Origin: Niastella populi | GTDB taxonomy: Bacteria; Bacteroidota; Bacteroidia; Chitinophagales; Chitinophagaceae | Length of the DNA stretch: 64,000 bases | Direction: 5' to 3' | Assembly (NCBI RefSeq): GCF_002078015.1 | Contig: NZ_LWBP01000210.1 | Span: 1 to 64,000 of the forward strand | Part shown: positions 25,024-34,886 of the stretch, piece by piece | Layout: the number at the start of each line of letters is the position of its first letter | Numbering within the stretch: the stretch's first letter is position 1 | Program-made: the position numbers and the translations under genes | Notes under the pieces: model-generated | Databases searched by the model: none | What the model saw: only the letters and a program-made list of their open reading frames with translations | Told to the model about the DNA's origin: nothing

Positions 25024-25452
25024 TACAATCTTGCTTTTTGTTGATTTGGGGTTTATTATATATTAAGTGTCTGCTCGTTTAGGTGGCACTTTTTCAAAAG
25101 TGCATGCGTATGTCATTCCGCTATCAAATGTTGATGCAGCCAGCATGATTAAATAGCAACGTTGGCGATGTTCTTAACTGATACTAAATGGGAAAAGAGA
25201 GTACCTGTGATACGGTCTGTTCGTGTAAGAATAGTTTTTCATGGAATAGATGTTATTGGATATCATTTACGAATGCAAAGTTAGAGGAAATATGCAGGTA
25301 TGCAAGAAAATACTTATAAAATGTAGAAATATATGTTCCAGTTGTTGAAAATGGGTAATGAAGCGTATTTAACCATAACTGCGCACCACATTCATCGATG
25401 ATGCCGGTCAGTCGCTGAATACAACTAATTAAGAACTTCTTACATTTACTAT
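25024..25452. other. Divergent gap between lipoprotein and YqgE genes
   Basis: 429 bp with promoters expected on both sides. A short hairpin (GCACTTTT/AAAAGTGC near 25086-25103) is present and no gene is seen. Confidence 0.35.
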
Positions 25453-25902
25453 ATGAAACCAGGAACCTTTTTAAAAAGTACGCCGCTTTTAGCCGACACG
25501 GTGTTTGAGAACTCGATAATATTTATCGTAGAAGTAAACGATAAAGGTGCAATGGGGTATATCATAAACAAAAAGTATCACCGGGCATTGAACGAGCTGG
25601 AAGAGTTCAAACACGTACGTTCCTTCCCTTTATATGTCGGCGGCCCTGTAGACCAGGAACATCTTTTCTTTATTCATAAGCGACCCGATCTGATAACGGG
25701 CGGAACGCCCATTGCTGATGGTGTTTTGCTGGGCGGAAATTTTAAAGAAGCTGTTACACATATCAACAACAATTTACTTACCGGCAAAGACGTTACCATT
25801 TTTCTTGGATACTGCGGCTGGGATCGCGGAGAACTGGAAGCAGAGATTGCCGAAGGAAGCTGGGAGATCATAGGAAAAGAAACACCTTTTCAGGAAAACT
25901 GA
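25453..25902 (+). CDS. YqgE/AlgH-family protein
   Basis: A 149-residue cytoplasmic protein that is a near full-length match to the family pattern: PGTFLKSTPLLADTVFENSIIFI at the start, GAMGYIINK, LYVGGPVDQEHLFFIH, and the C-terminal FLGYCGWDRGELEAEIAEGSW. The family is widespread with a poorly defined role. It is shorter than the proteobacterial members (about 185 residues), as is usual in Bacteroidota. The next gene starts 14 bp downstream, so the two probably form an operon. Confidence 0.92.
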   Translation: MKPGTFLKSTPLLADTVFENSIIFIVEVNDKGAMGYIINKKYHRALNELEEFKHVRSFPLYVGGPVDQEHLFFIHKRPDLITGGTPIADGVLLGGNFKEAVTHINNNLLTGKDVTIFLGYCGWDRGELEAEIAEGSWEIIGKETPFQEN

Positions 25903-25916
25903 AAATAAGCTATATC

Positions 25917-26192
25917 ATGACAAACATCCCTGTTGAAAAATTAGAACTGGTAGTGGTTTTTAAAAAAAATATTGAATTGGTAAATGCAAAGGAGATTCTT
26001 GATAATGGTAAGGTAATTTGCAGGGAAGGCATGGATTCAGGCCGGGGCAAACTCTACTACTATAGAACAGGTCCTAAGTTTATACTCACATTTGAAAAGG
26101 AAGCCGACAAGCAGCGTATACTAACTCAATTCGAGGCATTACCCGAAATACATGAGGTATATACACCCGATTGGGATAAGTGTAAAGACTAA
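25917..26192 (+). CDS. Small hypothetical protein downstream of YqgE
   Basis: A 91-residue soluble protein with no signal peptide and a predicted compact alpha/beta composition (LELVVVFKKNIELVNAKEILDN, KFILTFEKEADKQRILTQFEALPEIHEVYTPDW). The phrase KEADKQRILTQFEALPEIHEVY resembles the end of a small ferredoxin-like fold, but I do not recognise the family. It is 14 bp after the YqgE gene in the same direction and convergent with the T9SS dehydrogenase gene. Confidence 0.65.
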   Translation: MTNIPVEKLELVVVFKKNIELVNAKEILDNGKVICREGMDSGRGKLYYYRTGPKFILTFEKEADKQRILTQFEALPEIHEVYTPDWDKCKD

Positions 26193-26203
26193 CAACCCAC
26201 AAA

Positions 26204-26254
26204 ACAAAAAGGTGAACATTCACGACCTGTGTGCCAGGAAGCAATGTTCACCTT
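26204..26254 (-). terminator. Intrinsic terminator, long-loop hairpin
   Basis: AAGGTGAACATT (26209-26220) and AATGTTCACCTT (26243-26254) form a 12-bp stem with a 22-nt loop. On the minus strand it is followed by a T-rich run. It ends the dehydrogenase operon and may also serve the rightward gene pair. Confidence 0.75.
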
Positions 26255-26291
26255 ACCTACCGGATCGATCAGGATCCAACGGCAGGAAGCG

Positions 26292-29200
26292 TTATTCTTT
26301 CAGTAATTTCCGTGTAACGATCTTTCCGTTATACACCAGCTTCAGCAGATAAATTCCCGCCGGAAGTTGCTTCATGTTCAGCGATGTGCGGTGGTCGCCG
26401 GCCTGCAGCCAGGCGTTCACAAGCACTTTCACCTGTTTACCCGTCATATCAAATGCCGCCAGTTGCGTATGGCCGGGCGCCGGTAATGAAAATGTAATAG
26501 TGCCTGTTTCCCTGAATGGATTGGGATAACTGCCCAGTGTTAATTTCAATACATCGGAAACCAGTCTTTCCGCCCGGGTACTGGTTCGAGCTGTGGAACC
26601 ATTTGTTGTAATCACCAACCGGGGCGCATTGGAACCAAACTCAGAAGAATTCCAGAAGATCCGCGGCTCGTGCGCGGCCTGGCTTTTCAGCGCCAATGAA
26701 ATGCCGGTTCTGCCCGCCTGCAATTCGCTTTGCACATAATCGGTAACATCCCAGGTGATATAAGCGTAAGCGCTATTGGTAACGGTAGCCGATGCCAGCG
26801 CGGTGTTTCCTGAAACAGGTTTATTATTCCAGGTAAGGGCATTTTCTGTCCATGTAATATTGCTTACCGGGAAAACGCCGACAGGCACACTGGGCACGGT
26901 GGTAAGATCAACTTTTCCATATACGCTCAATGTGGCAGAGCTGACATTTGAAATACCGCCTGCATCGAAACGCAGATATGTTTCCCTGTTATTACCGGTG
27001 GTAGTTGATGGGTTCACTTTAGTGATAAGCAATGTTGAATCTGTAACCCCGTGCGTAATGCCGGCATTGGCGCCGTCGCGTACATAGGCGTCCTGCACGG
27101 GCACCAGTGTAATGGTTTCACCGCCCGAACCGGTTTGTATTTTTACTTCCGTATAACTGTTCCAGGCATTTACACTATTGCCATGCCCTACAATGCGAAC
27201 ATATTTTGCACTGCGTGGCGTAAAGGTGAATGTTTCCAGGTTCAACGTACTGCCGCTGCTTACCACCCCCGTTGCAGCGTTGGTAAAGTTAACGCCGTCA
27301 TTGCCTGTAAGTATATCAAAAGTTGAAGTTCGCGTATTACCACCGTAGAAGGCGATCTGCACACCGGTAACCGTAGCCGCATTGGCAAGACAGAGCTGGA
27401 TCCATTGCCCGTCGCCATTGGCCGACCATCGTGTGTTGAGATCATTGTCGAGTACATTGGCCGGTACATTGCCATCGTTCCCGCTGGCAGTTACCGGTTC
27501 GCACGCAGGTTCGCCGCCATCTGCAATAACCGATAATACAGGTGGGTTGGAACCAGATTCACTGGAATTCCAGAATATACGCGGGTCATGCGCCTGCTCG
27601 CTCTTCAATGCCAATGCTATTCTTTTACGCCCTGCCGCCAGTTCCGCTTTTACATAACTGGTAACATCCCAGGTGTAATAGGTAGCGGCCGCATTGGTAA
27701 CGGTAGTAGATGCCAGCGCTGCAACCGATGAAGCGGGTTTGTTGTTCCAGGTAATGGTGTTTTCTGCCCAACTGGTATTGGCCACTGAGAACACACCTAC
27801 CGGTACGGCTGGTACGGTAGTTAAGTCAACCTTGCCAAATACTTTTAATTGTACAGAGGCCACATTGCCGGTAAGTGAGGTAAGATCGAATAGCAGGTAC
27901 GACTCGCGGGCATTGTTTAATTGTGCGCCCGGCGCCAATTTGGTAATAAGAAGGGTAGAATCGGTAGTGCCGAAATTTGTACCTGCATTGGTGCCATCGC
28001 GCACATAGGCATCGTGTATGGGCGTATAACTTAACGCCGGCGGCGCTACCCTGAAATGTGCGGTATAAGTAGCATCATTATCGGTGATGTTAATATTTTG
28101 TAAGGCGGCGCCGCCATGTTCCCAGTGGTCGAACAAATAAGTTGTGCCATTTACTGTCTGGGGCGAAATTGCTTCCATCGGCCGCACCATACCACTCAGC
28201 GCAGGCGTATTATATGGAGCGGTAAAAGGCACATCATCTAACCGTATTTGTAAACCCGCCGGTACAGTGCGAAGTGAAAGTGTAGACAGGATCGGGAAGA
28301 TCTCTACATAAGTAGTATCCCTTGCGCCCTGCGCATCACGCACAACCAGGTACAGCCGGTACCAGATATCGGTTTCAACATGGCCTTCGGCTGAAATAGG
28401 AAATGAGCCGTTACTGACGCCATCAGCGATCTCAGGTCCGGGGTGAATATGATTGGCATGATGAAAATCAACCCACCACTCAAAATTGGCAGCCGGCAAA
28501 TTACCGTTCTCCGCATCGGTGCCTGTACCGCTGAAACTAATGGTTGTACCGGCTCTGAACGATGCGCCATTCACCGGACTGGTAATGGCTGCTACCGGGG
28601 GCGTGTTGGGTTGTGTTACCGTCAACGTGGCATTGTTACTTGTAACCGAGCCTGCGTTGTTCGTGACAACCACACTATATGTGCCGGCATGGGATGGTTG
28701 TACATTGGTAATGGTGTAGGTCGCCGATGTAGCGCCGGAAATAGCGGTGCCATTCTTTCGCCACTGGTACGTAGGCGCCGGGTTACCCGTAGCGGTAACG
28801 CTGAACGTAGCCGTATTACCCTGCGATATAGTAATACTTTGCGGCTGCGTGGTAATCACCGGCGCCTGCGTGCCGGTATAAATAATTCTGTAAAGCGCAT
28901 TATTGTTCCTGCTTAAATAATACAGGTTGCCATCGGTTCCCTGTTTAACATATACGAGCCCACTGCCGAGGTTTGTACCAAAATTGCTGCGGGTGGGGGA
29001 GGTGGCGGCAGGGTTGATATGATCGATCCATGTGCCGCAGTAGTCGAGAAAGAAATAACGGCCGTTATATGTTGATGGATAATTGCTGATGGCCCCATTG
29101 AAGAACGTACCGCCATTTATGGCGCAGCCCTGCCCTGCTGGCGGTGGATCATTACGGTTAGTTGCGTACACATAAATGGGATTGGTAAAACCGGTGCAAC

Positions 29201-29993
29201 CGCTGGTGCACATGCCCTCCTTGCTGGGCCACCCGAAATTACGTCCGCCGGTAGTGGCGTCATTGATCTCTTCCCAGGTGGCATTGCCCACGTCGTTCAC
29301 AAAGATCTTTCCACTTACGGGGTCTGATGCAATGGTAAAAGGATTTCTCAATCCGTAAGCCCAGATCCTGCTGCGGGCGGCATTGCCGGTAAAAGGGTTA
29401 CCGGCAGGCACGGTGCCATCTGAATTGATGCGTAATAATTTTCCAAGATAATTATCGAGGTTTTGCGAATTGGAACCAACCTGGTTCTCACCCACGGCAA
29501 CATATAACTTACCATCATTACCAAATGCCAGTGCGCCCCCATTATGATAAATACCGCTTAATGTGGGCAGATCGAGTATGGGCGTTTCTGAACCGGCCAC
29601 ATCCCCCGTCATGGTAAAACGGCTCACGCGGTTATGCGGCCCCGAGGTATGCGTATAATACAGGTAAATGAACTGGTTGGTGGTAAAGTTTGGATCAATG
29701 GCTACTCCAATCAAACCTCTTTCCCCGCTGGTATTTACCGAAAGACTAACGGCGGGGGTAGATAAAAGGCTGCCATTTTTTACAACCCGGAGCTGACCGC
29801 TCTGCTGGCAAATAAGTACGCGGCCATCGGGTGTGAAAGCCATGGCGGTGGGATTGCTTAATGATGCGGTGACCTGAACGCGTTGAAAATTGGCTGGCAA
29901 AGTTTGCCCCTGTACTTTGGAGAATAGTAACAATAATAATATGAACAGGGTTGGCCATGCCGGCCATGCTTTGAGGATGTTTCTTTTTTTCAT
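26292..29993 (-). CDS. T9SS-secreted PQQ-type sugar dehydrogenase with Ig, DNRLRE and discoidin modules
   Basis: A very large exported protein (about 1233 residues from MKKRNILKAW at 29993; an upstream in-frame ATG gives 18 more). After the signal peptide comes a glucose/sorbosone dehydrogenase beta-propeller at about 30-375 (GERGLIGVAIDPNF, NGGALAFGNDGKLYVAVGEN, GLRNPFTIASDP, EINDATTGGRNFGWP). An Ig-like domain follows (about 380-465), then a low-complexity region, a DNRLRE-type module, an F5/8 (discoidin) domain (about 835-955), a second DNRLRE-type module, and the T9SS sorting domain ending VTRKLLKE. It probably oxidises sugars or binds glycans outside the cell. It is co-directional with the next gene and 54 bp from it. 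Confidence 0.85.
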   Translation of the reverse strand: MKKRNILKAWPAWPTLFILLLLLFSKVQGQTLPANFQRVQVTASLSNPTAMAFTPDGRVLICQQSGQLRVVKNGSLLSTPAVSLSVNTSGERGLIGVAIDPNFTTNQFIYLYYTHTSGPHNRVSRFTMTGDVAGSETPILDLPTLSGIYHNGGALAFGNDGKLYVAVGENQVGSNSQNLDNYLGKLLRINSDGTVPAGNPFTGNAARSRIWAYGLRNPFTIASDPVSGKIFVNDVGNATWEEINDATTGGRNFGWPSKEGMCTSGCTGFTNPIYVYATNRNDPPPAGQGCAINGGTFFNGAISNYPSTYNGRYFFLDYCGTWIDHINPAATSPTRSNFGTNLGSGLVYVKQGTDGNLYYLSRNNNALYRIIYTGTQAPVITTQPQSITISQGNTATFSVTATGNPAPTYQWRKNGTAISGATSATYTITNVQPSHAGTYSVVVTNNAGSVTSNNATLTVTQPNTPPVAAITSPVNGASFRAGTTISFSGTGTDAENGNLPAANFEWWVDFHHANHIHPGPEIADGVSNGSFPISAEGHVETDIWYRLYLVVRDAQGARDTTYVEIFPILSTLSLRTVPAGLQIRLDDVPFTAPYNTPALSGMVRPMEAISPQTVNGTTYLFDHWEHGGAALQNINITDNDATYTAHFRVAPPALSYTPIHDAYVRDGTNAGTNFGTTDSTLLITKLAPGAQLNNARESYLLFDLTSLTGNVASVQLKVFGKVDLTTVPAVPVGVFSVANTSWAENTITWNNKPASSVAALASTTVTNAAATYYTWDVTSYVKAELAAGRKRIALALKSEQAHDPRIFWNSSESGSNPPVLSVIADGGEPACEPVTASGNDGNVPANVLDNDLNTRWSANGDGQWIQLCLANAATVTGVQIAFYGGNTRTSTFDILTGNDGVNFTNAATGVVSSGSTLNLETFTFTPRSAKYVRIVGHGNSVNAWNSYTEVKIQTGSGGETITLVPVQDAYVRDGANAGITHGVTDSTLLITKVNPSTTTGNNRETYLRFDAGGISNVSSATLSVYGKVDLTTVPSVPVGVFPVSNITWTENALTWNNKPVSGNTALASATVTNSAYAYITWDVTDYVQSELQAGRTGISLALKSQAAHEPRIFWNSSEFGSNAPRLVITTNGSTARTSTRAERLVSDVLKLTLGSYPNPFRETGTITFSLPAPGHTQLAAFDMTGKQVKVLVNAWLQAGDHRTSLNMKQLPAGIYLLKLVYNGKIVTRKLLKE

Positions 29994-30047
29994 AATGATG
30001 GTTAAGGTTAATGACGAAAGAAATGCTATCGCTGCTGTAGATGTCAA

Positions 30048-31718
30048 TTATTCCTTCAGCAGTTTTCTGGTAATGACTTTATCGTTATAAGTTAGCTTCA
30101 ATGTATATACGCCGGAGGGCAGGCGGCCGGCATTGAAACTGGCTTTATGATTTCCCGCCTGAAGTATACCGTTTACCAGCACAGCTACCTGTTTGCCGGT
30201 TATATCGTACACTGAAAGATGGGTATTGGCCGGTTTGGCGAGGGAAAAAATAATAGTGCTGTTGTTTTTGAACGGGTTGGGAAAACTGTTTAACCCGCTC
30301 ACCGTTGTTACACCGGTTATCTCCTGCCGTGCACCGGCGGCGGTTGTAATGGTTAATTGTGGCGCATTGCTTCCGGTTTCTTTCGAATTCCATAATAACC
30401 GGCCCTGTGTTTCCTCGTGGTTCTTCAATACAAAGGAAACTTTTGAACGGCCTGCAGCTATTTCGCTCTGAATATAGCTGCCTACATTCCAGTTGTAATA
30501 CCGGGCCGTAGCATCGGTAACTGTTGTGGTGGCCAGTGCTGAAGAAGCGGAAGCCGGTTTATTGTTCCAGGTGATGGCCGATTCGGTCCAGCCGGTATTG
30601 GAAACCGTATACGCTCCAACAACAATATTGGCATCGCGGTTATCCTCCGTACGTCCGTTTACTTTTAAAGTAGCTCCGGTAACGGTGCCTGTTACGGAAG
30701 AAAGATCAAAGATGAAATAGCTTTCGCGGTTGTTGTTTGCCTGGCCTGCGGGCGCAACTTTGGTAATCAATGATGTTGGGTCGGTTGAACCAAAAGCGGT
30801 GCCGGCATTGGTGCCATCGCGTACGTAGGCATCGTGCTGTGCGTTCAGGTTTATGGGGCCGCCCGGGTTGCTGCCGCCTATACCGCTGGGACAAAGGCTC
30901 GCACTGCTTTCTGTAATACAAAAATCGTTGAACCGTACCTGTTCATCGCGCAGCACATCGTCTTTGCCGCGGTATACACCCCATTTGCCGCGGTTATAAT
31001 CGGCGCCCGAGCGCCACATATCGAGGCTGTTGTTGGTATAAGAAAGTAAAAGTGCCCCGTCGCTTACGCGCGTTAATGTGATCTCGAATGTGCCCGCGCT
31101 GCCATCACTGCTTTTGTATTTTACATAGGCTTCAACCCAGTTGCCTTTAAAAGGCGCCAGGTCAACTTGTTTAACTGTGCCGAGGCTACCGCTGCCTTCG
31201 CCTGAACTGTGAATGATCTGCATCTTTTGCGGATTGCCGGCGCGTGGAGTAATGGTGATCAATGGCGCTCCGGCATCGCCTTCGATCGCTTTTATCTGAA
31301 AAATATGGGTGAACCGGCTGGAGGGAATAAAACCGGCGTCCAGTTTAAACTTCCAGCGATAATAAGCTGTTTGTCCCTGTGTGTGCTGCATGTCGGCAGG
31401 AGATCCTGACCCGCCTTTTATTTCCATACGCACCCTGTCTTCGTTCGTACAACGGTCATCATCGGCATCGGCATGACTGTGAAATACAAATACATATTTC
31501 CCTAGCGTGTTGTCAAATGCCTGCGTAACATGCGGGCCAAACGATGTATGTCTGCAATCGGGGTTCTCATTGCCAAACCCTTTTGAACTAATTAGGCTAT
31601 AGGCGGTACCCGAACCGGTAGCGCTTAATGTAACCTGTGCGTGTAATGGATAATAGAGAAATAACAAAAGTAAAATTACAGCGGCTGTAAGAAGCCGGTT
31701 GTGTAGTAACGGTTTCAT
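30048..31718 (-). CDS. T9SS-secreted putative polysaccharide lyase with DNRLRE module
   Basis: About 556 residues from MKPLLHNRLL (31718); the longer frame from 31760 adds unconvincing residues. The signal peptide ends near LHAQ. The N-terminal domain (about 30-270) has a jelly-roll lyase-like pattern (YYRWKFKLDAGFIPSSRFTHIFQIKA, ITITPRAGNPQKMQIIHSSGEG, NWVEAYVKYKSSDGSAGTFEITLTR), as in lyases acting on uronic-acid polymers, though the exact family is uncertain. A DNRLRE-type module follows (about 290-460), then the T9SS sorting domain ending VITRKLLKE. It lies upstream of the dehydrogenase gene in the same direction. Confidence 0.72.
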   Translation of the reverse strand: MKPLLHNRLLTAAVILLLLFLYYPLHAQVTLSATGSGTAYSLISSKGFGNENPDCRHTSFGPHVTQAFDNTLGKYVFVFHSHADADDDRCTNEDRVRMEIKGGSGSPADMQHTQGQTAYYRWKFKLDAGFIPSSRFTHIFQIKAIEGDAGAPLITITPRAGNPQKMQIIHSSGEGSGSLGTVKQVDLAPFKGNWVEAYVKYKSSDGSAGTFEITLTRVSDGALLLSYTNNSLDMWRSGADYNRGKWGVYRGKDDVLRDEQVRFNDFCITESSASLCPSGIGGSNPGGPINLNAQHDAYVRDGTNAGTAFGSTDPTSLITKVAPAGQANNNRESYFIFDLSSVTGTVTGATLKVNGRTEDNRDANIVVGAYTVSNTGWTESAITWNNKPASASSALATTTVTDATARYYNWNVGSYIQSEIAAGRSKVSFVLKNHEETQGRLLWNSKETGSNAPQLTITTAAGARQEITGVTTVSGLNSFPNPFKNNSTIIFSLAKPANTHLSVYDITGKQVAVLVNGILQAGNHKASFNAGRLPSGVYTLKLTYNDKVITRKLLKE

Positions 31719-32187
31719 GTTGAACAAGGCTTTAAAGTGTAAATAATAGATGCCCGCCATCAGACCGGATGAGCATGATCTGTTGGTGCAGGTTGTAAAC
31801 TGGCAGAGGTAGGGGTATGTGCTGTTCCGGGAGTATAGTTTGCGCGGTATGTGAACAGGCTAAGAGAACGAATATACCATAGCGATATATTCGCGAATGT
31901 TTTGTTTTTTCATATAGCAGTTGTTTTAAGTGAGAAGAAGGTCTATGAAGTAACTACTTTCTTCTATCAACCGCGTCCCTGCAATTAGCCGAATGGTAAA
32001 CTATTTTAGCATCGTTTATCTGATAACGATAGAAAATACAGCCCCGGAATTCAAGCAAAAAAAGAACTATTTATATTTCATTGTACCTGACAGGATGTCT
32101 GGAAGATGACGGGCCTGCCCTAAATAAAAATTATTGATAAAAATTGTAATTTCTCTTAAGTTGTGGCTTAAATAAATGGGGGAAAGC
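31719..32187. other. Divergent gap between lyase and kefF-like genes
   Basis: 469 bp without a supported gene. The shadow frame at 32067-32294 is not credible. A GCGATATATTCGCG stretch near 31882 is a short near-palindrome that could be a protein-binding site; otherwise nothing clear is seen. Confidence 0.3.
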
Positions 32188-32799
32188 ATGATGAAGAAAA
32201 TCCTGGTAATTTTTGCCCATCCGGTGTTAGAGAAGTCGCGGGTGCATAAATCGTTGCTGCACTCTATATCCCGGCTCGACCATGTAACTTTCAACGATCT
32301 CTACGAGAATTACCCCGATTTCGACATAGATGTAAAAAGAGAACAGCAGTTGCTGCTTGCGCATGACATCATCATCTGGCAGTTTCCTTTCTATTGGTAC
32401 AGTGCGCCTGCTTTATTAAAGCAGTGGCAGGATCTTGTTCTGCAGCATGGGTGGGCGTATGGAAAGAACGGGATGGCGTTAAATGGCAAAAAGGTCTTCA
32501 ACGTAATTACATCGGGCGGCGGTATGCAGGCCTATCAGCCTGATGGGTACCAGCATTGCACCATGAGCGATCTGTTGCGGCCTTATGAACGTACCGCCGC
32601 CTTGTGCCATATGGCCTACTGGCCCCCTTTCTGGGTTCCGGGAACACATAAACTCGAAGCGGCACAGATAGAAGAATTCGGCGAAAAATACCGGCAGCTC
32701 CTCATTGAATTGGGAAAGGGTAATTTAACCGATGAGGAAATACTGCCCGTTAACTGTATAAACGACCTCATAGAAATTACGAAAAGTAACACGGCATAA
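32188..32799 (+). CDS. KefF-like NAD(P)H-dependent oxidoreductase
   Basis: Start taken at MMKKILVIF (32188), preceded by GGGGGA; an ATG at 32176 is also in frame. The fold is flavodoxin-like: the first strand and phosphate loop are in KILVIFAHPVLEKSRVHKSLL, the core is HDIIIWQFPFYWYSAPALLKQWQDLV, then FNVITSGGG and the C-terminal helix. The FAHP and QFPFYWYSAPALLKQW blocks are typical of the KefF/modulator-of-drug-activity group, which binds FMN and activates the KefC antiporter. It is followed 2 bp later by a KefC-like gene, giving the same two-gene arrangement. Confidence 0.88.
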   Translation: MMKKILVIFAHPVLEKSRVHKSLLHSISRLDHVTFNDLYENYPDFDIDVKREQQLLLAHDIIIWQFPFYWYSAPALLKQWQDLVLQHGWAYGKNGMALNGKKVFNVITSGGGMQAYQPDGYQHCTMSDLLRPYERTAALCHMAYWPPFWVPGTHKLEAAQIEEFGEKYRQLLIELGKGNLTDEEILPVNCINDLIEITKSNTA

Positions 32800-32801
32800 A
32801 C

Positions 32802-34700
32802 ATGGAGCATTCATTTTTTTCTACCGCATTGGTTTTCCTTGCAGCGGCCGTTTTGTTTGTACCGCTGGCAAAAAAGTCGGGACTGGGTTCTGTATTAGGT
32901 TATCTTATTGCCGGCGTTATCATTGGCCCGTTTGTAATGGGGTTTGTTGGCAAGGAAGGGCAGGATATAATGCATTTTGCCGAATTCGGGGTGGTTATGA
33001 TGTTGTTCCTGATAGGGCTTGAACTGGAACCCGAGTTGTTATGGAAACTGCGTAAGTCGATCCTCGGGCTTGGCGGGCTGCAGGTAGTGCTCACTACCAT
33101 TGTTATCGCGGGCATTGCCATGTTGTTCAATTTTGTATGGCAGCAGGCGCTGGCGCTGGGAATGGTGCTGGCTTTGTCTTCAACAGCCATTGTGTTGCAA
33201 ACCCTTTCTGAAAAAGGGCTGATGAAAACATCTGCGGGACAAAGTGCGTTTTCAGTTTTGCTGTTCCAGGATATAGCTGTAATTCCAATGCTCGCACTTT
33301 TTCCTTTACTGGCCACTATTGGGAATGGAGGTGAAAAAGCGGCCGATCCGCATGCCGTAAAAACATGGGTTGATGGTTATCCGGGCTGGCTGCATGCACT
33401 GATCGTGCTGGGGTCAATTGCCGCTATCATTGCGGCAGGAAGAATTGCGGTTCGCCCCCTGCTGCGGATCATTGCCAAAACCAACATGCGTGAAATTTTT
33501 ACCGCTTCCGCACTTTTGATCATCGTTGGTATTGCCGTTCTGATGACGCAGATAGGGTTAAGTCCGGCCCTGGGCTCGTTCCTTGCCGGCGTAGTGCTGG
33601 CCAACAGTGAATACCGGCATGAACTGGAGAGTGATATAGAACCGTTCAAAGGACTGCTGCTCGGCGTATTCTTTATTGCCGTTGGCGCTTCCATCGACTT
33701 CAATCTTGTTGCCGCACAATACAGCCAGATCATCTTGTGGGTATTTATTTTGATCGCTGTTAAAGTGGGCGTACTATTATTTCTGGGAAAGTTTTTCAAG
33801 GTCAGTATAGAGCAGAACTTTATTTTCTCCTTTAGCCTTGCACAGGTAGGCGAGTTCGCTTTTGTATTGTTCTCGTTCTCTTTACAACAGGGCATATTAT
33901 CTGCGGAAACAACGAGTTTGATGACCGCTGTTGTGGCCATAAGTATGGCCCTTACGCCGCTGATCATACTTATAAATGAAAAATTCATACTGCCTAAAGT
34001 GGGAACCGATGAAGTGGAACAGCGGCCCGCTGATGAAATAGATGAAAAGAACCCGGTTATCATTGCCGGTTTCGGCCACTTTGGAAGTACCATAGGGCGT
34101 TTTTTGCGCGCCAATAAAATACCTGCCACCTATCTCGATCTTGACTCTGACCGGGTTGACGCATTGAGAAACATGGGTTTTAAAGTTTTTTACGGCGACG
34201 CTTCGCGGCATGAATTGTTACAGGCAGCAGGAGCCGATAAAGCGAAGATCATAATCATTGCCATCGATTCGCCCGAAAAGCGGTTGGAAATGATTGAAAC
34301 GGTAAAGAAACATTTTCCGCACCTGCACATGCTTGTACGGGCCAAAAACCGGTTCGATGCATATGAGCTGATGAATGCCGGTATGCTGCATATTTACCGC
34401 GAAACACTGGAAACCAGCCTGCGGGTAGGGGTTGATGCCATGTCGTTGCTGGGGTATAGAAAATACACTGCGAAGCGGCTGGCAAAGAACTTTATGAAAT
34501 ACGATGAGGCGAATATGAAGTATTTGTCGGCCATCCGCAACCAGGAAGAGTATGTTATTGAGGCAAGAAAGTATATTGAAGAAATAGAAGAAACCATTCA
34601 GTCTGACCGGCAAAACCTGTTCTTTGGCGGCGACATGTCGTGGGACCCTGAAACGTTGCGCGAAGAAGCAAGGGCAAATAATAGTGGAACAATTGGCTGA
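32802..34700 (+). CDS. KefC-like CPA2 potassium/proton antiporter with RCK domain
   Basis: A 632-residue membrane protein. The N-terminal half (about 1-385) has roughly 12 membrane segments of the Na+/H+ exchanger fold (GLGSVLGYLIAGVIIGP, LGMVLALSSTAIVLQTL, LGSFLAGVVLANSEYRHE). The C-terminal half has a TrkA-N/RCK domain at about 405-525 (NPVIIAGFGHFGSTIGRFL, Rossmann GxGxxG-like, then YGDASRHELLQAAGA). Such antiporters export K+ for H+ and are gated by glutathione adducts and nucleotides; the KefF-like protein encoded 2 bp upstream probably modulates it. Confidence 0.92.
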   Translation: MEHSFFSTALVFLAAAVLFVPLAKKSGLGSVLGYLIAGVIIGPFVMGFVGKEGQDIMHFAEFGVVMMLFLIGLELEPELLWKLRKSILGLGGLQVVLTTIVIAGIAMLFNFVWQQALALGMVLALSSTAIVLQTLSEKGLMKTSAGQSAFSVLLFQDIAVIPMLALFPLLATIGNGGEKAADPHAVKTWVDGYPGWLHALIVLGSIAAIIAAGRIAVRPLLRIIAKTNMREIFTASALLIIVGIAVLMTQIGLSPALGSFLAGVVLANSEYRHELESDIEPFKGLLLGVFFIAVGASIDFNLVAAQYSQIILWVFILIAVKVGVLLFLGKFFKVSIEQNFIFSFSLAQVGEFAFVLFSFSLQQGILSAETTSLMTAVVAISMALTPLIILINEKFILPKVGTDEVEQRPADEIDEKNPVIIAGFGHFGSTIGRFLRANKIPATYLDLDSDRVDALRNMGFKVFYGDASRHELLQAAGADKAKIIIIAIDSPEKRLEMIETVKKHFPHLHMLVRAKNRFDAYELMNAGMLHIYRETLETSLRVGVDAMSLLGYRKYTAKRLAKNFMKYDEANMKYLSAIRNQEEYVIEARKYIEEIEETIQSDRQNLFFGGDMSWDPETLREEARANNSGTIG

Positions 34701-34886
34701 TATAAAATATAGGAGGCTGACCCAAAAGGTGGGTCGCCCTTAACGGATACATGCCTTTCCGCGAAGCAATAGGGCGGCTCACCTTTTTTACGCAAGATGA
34801 GCCACCCTTCAACGGTCAGAAAGGGGCAAGCGAAGCCAGGGGTGATCCTCCTTACAGATTCTCTTTACCTGGTCAGCCCCTTTTGC
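34701..34886. repeat. Hairpin-rich gap between kefC-like and MerR genes
   Basis: 186 bp with three stacked stems. GACCCA/TGGGTC is at 34719-34724/34730-34735. GGGCGGCTCA/TGAGCCACCC is at 34772-34781/34798-34807 with one mismatch. AAAGGGGC/GCCCCTTT is at 34820-34827/34876-34883. The genes converge here, so these probably act as terminators for both. The GTGGGTCGCC phrase recurs in the terminator at 50.6 kb. Confidence 0.6.

Noticed and set aside
26776-27087. Rightward frame inside the dehydrogenase gene
   Set aside because: Antisense to a well supported T9SS protein and repeated wherever the DNRLRE module occurs, so it is a shadow of the module.
33377-34129. 250-residue leftward open frame
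   Set aside because: It runs antisense through the membrane and RCK coding sequence of the KefC-like gene, lacks a ribosome-binding site and shows no domain.
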